Notes under the pieces: model-generated
The model's input: only the letters and a program-made list of their open reading frames with translations
Told to the model about the DNA's origin: nothing
Database searches by the model: none
From: Comamonadaceae bacterium
GTDB taxonomy: Bacteria; Pseudomonadota; Gammaproteobacteria; Burkholderiales; Burkholderiaceae_C
Assembly (NCBI GenBank): GCA_027486755.1
Contig: JAIXOM010000004.1
Location: forward strand, 1 to 64,000
Length of the DNA: 64,000 nt
Direction: 5' to 3'
Position numbers and translations under genes: made by a program
Shown: positions 63,434 to 64,000 of the stretch, one piece after another
Layout of the letters: each line of letters starts with the position of its first letter
Numbering within the stretch: position 1 is the first letter of the stretch

Positions 63434-64000
63434 ATGAATATCCGCAGCCTGGAACACCTGCTGGCCCTGGCCGAAACCGGCTCCTTCAGCAAGGCGGCTG
63501 AGCGCTGCTTTCTCACCCAGTCGGCGCTCAGCCGCAGCATACAAACCCTGGAGAGCGATTTAGGCGGCAAGCTGCTCGACCGCATTGGTAAACGCAACGA
63601 GCTCACGCCTTTGGGCCAGCAGGTGGTCGAACGCTCACGCGGCATCGTGCGCGATGCGGCCGAACTCAAACGCAGCGCCGAGCTGCTGCAAGACGGCGCC
63701 GGCTTGATCCGCGTCGGGCTGGGTTCGGGCCCGGGCGCCTTGCTGATGCAGCCGCTGATGCGGCTGGCGGCCGAGCAATACCCACGGGTGCGGGTGAGCA
63801 TCACCCGCGGCCCGACCGAGCTGCAGCTGGTGCAGCTGCGTGCACGCCAGCTCGACGCGATGGTGGTCGATGCGCGGCGCGTGCAGCCTGCGCCAGATCT
63901 GCAGATCGAGCCGCTGGGCGAACTGCTGGCCGGCTTTGTTAGCCGCGCCGATCACCCGCTGGCTCGCCAGCGAGCCGTGAGCATGGCGCAGGTTCTGGCC
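63434..64000 (+). CDS. LysR-family regulator, cut by window end
   Basis: The first 189 residues of a LysR protein; the frame is open at the end of the window. HTH: MNIRSLEHLLALAETGSFSKAAERCFLTQSALSRSIQTLESDLGGKLLDR, then the start of the effector domain (IRVGLGSGPGALLMQPLMRLAAEQYP). It is divergent from the Bug-amidohydrolase-dadA unit with a 116-bp shared region, so it is the likely regulator of that unit. Partial only because of the window edge. Confidence 0.93.
   Translation, partial: MNIRSLEHLLALAETGSFSKAAERCFLTQSALSRSIQTLESDLGGKLLDRIGKRNELTPLGQQVVERSRGIVRDAAELKRSAELLQDGAGLIRVGLGSGPGALLMQPLMRLAAEQYPRVRVSITRGPTELQLVQLRARQLDAMVVDARRVQPAPDLQIEPLGELLAGFVSRADHPLARQRAVSMAQVLA

Overview
The window is GC-rich, gene-dense chromosomal DNA. 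Gene content points to a betaproteobacterium of the order Burkholderiales, probably Comamonadaceae or a close relative. The evidence is a Comamonas-type pmd operon for protocatechuate 4,5-cleavage, a box operon for aerobic benzoyl-CoA degradation, a Ralstonia/Polaromonas-type gentisate operon, three orphan Bug/TctC solute-binding proteins and a DUF6279-glmU arrangement. Family assignments come from recognising motifs and overall sequence. No database search was run.

Layout. 1-12.7 kb is mostly housekeeping: a tandem hairpin repeat, a DUF2905 membrane protein, cca, an NAD-dependent epimerase-like protein, slt, a 5-formyl-THF cyclo-ligase, a DUF6279 lipoprotein, glmU, a parDE toxin-antitoxin pair, an Lrp regulator, glmS and a mosaic lipoprotein. 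12.8-19.5 kb is a catabolic cluster of uncertain substrate: a LigW-like decarboxylase, a Bug protein, a DehI-fold protein, a cysteine-less thiolase with a DUF35 partner, a deleted enoyl-CoA hydratase remnant, a VOC protein and a carboxymuconolactone decarboxylase-family protein. 19.5-30.9 kb is mixed: lipoprotein, an oxidoreductase-SelD fusion, a TVP38-oxidoreductase fusion, a kinase-like protein, CreA, an SbmA-type ABC transporter, an amino-acid permease and an exported methyltransferase.

31.1-41.7 kb is the benzoate locus. boxC-boxB-boxA and boxR run leftward; DUF4863, boxD, bclA and an alpha/beta hydrolase run rightward. Benzoate is activated to benzoyl-CoA, epoxidised (BoxAB), ring-opened (BoxC), and the semialdehyde oxidised (BoxD). 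Four TGCA-N6-TGCW sites sit on the two promoters in matching positions and are probably BoxR operators. 41.9-44.4 kb holds a BLUF photoreceptor next to a flavoprotein, and a DUF2889 protein.

44.6-51.8 kb is the protocatechuate 4,5-cleavage operon (pmdEFDABC plus an aldo/keto reductase) with a divergent LysR gene. 51.9-55.7 kb is the 3-hydroxybenzoate/gentisate operon. The last part holds srkA, a Bug protein, a ModA-like protein, ccdAB, and a leftward transcription unit of Bug, M20 hippurate-hydrolase-like amidase, tandem glycine riboswitch with terminator, and dadA. A LysR gene is cut by the window end. The hippurase-like gene would yield benzoate, which feeds the box pathway, and glycine, which is the ligand of the riboswitch lying in the same unit.

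From 0 to 44.6 kb almost every larger intergenic gap contains GTGGGAG-stem-CCCT-stem-CGAT hairpins. These are REP/BIME-like repeats in three covarying stem types. They are nearly absent from 44.6 to 64 kb. No rRNA, tRNA, CRISPR array, insertion sequence or prophage gene was recognised.
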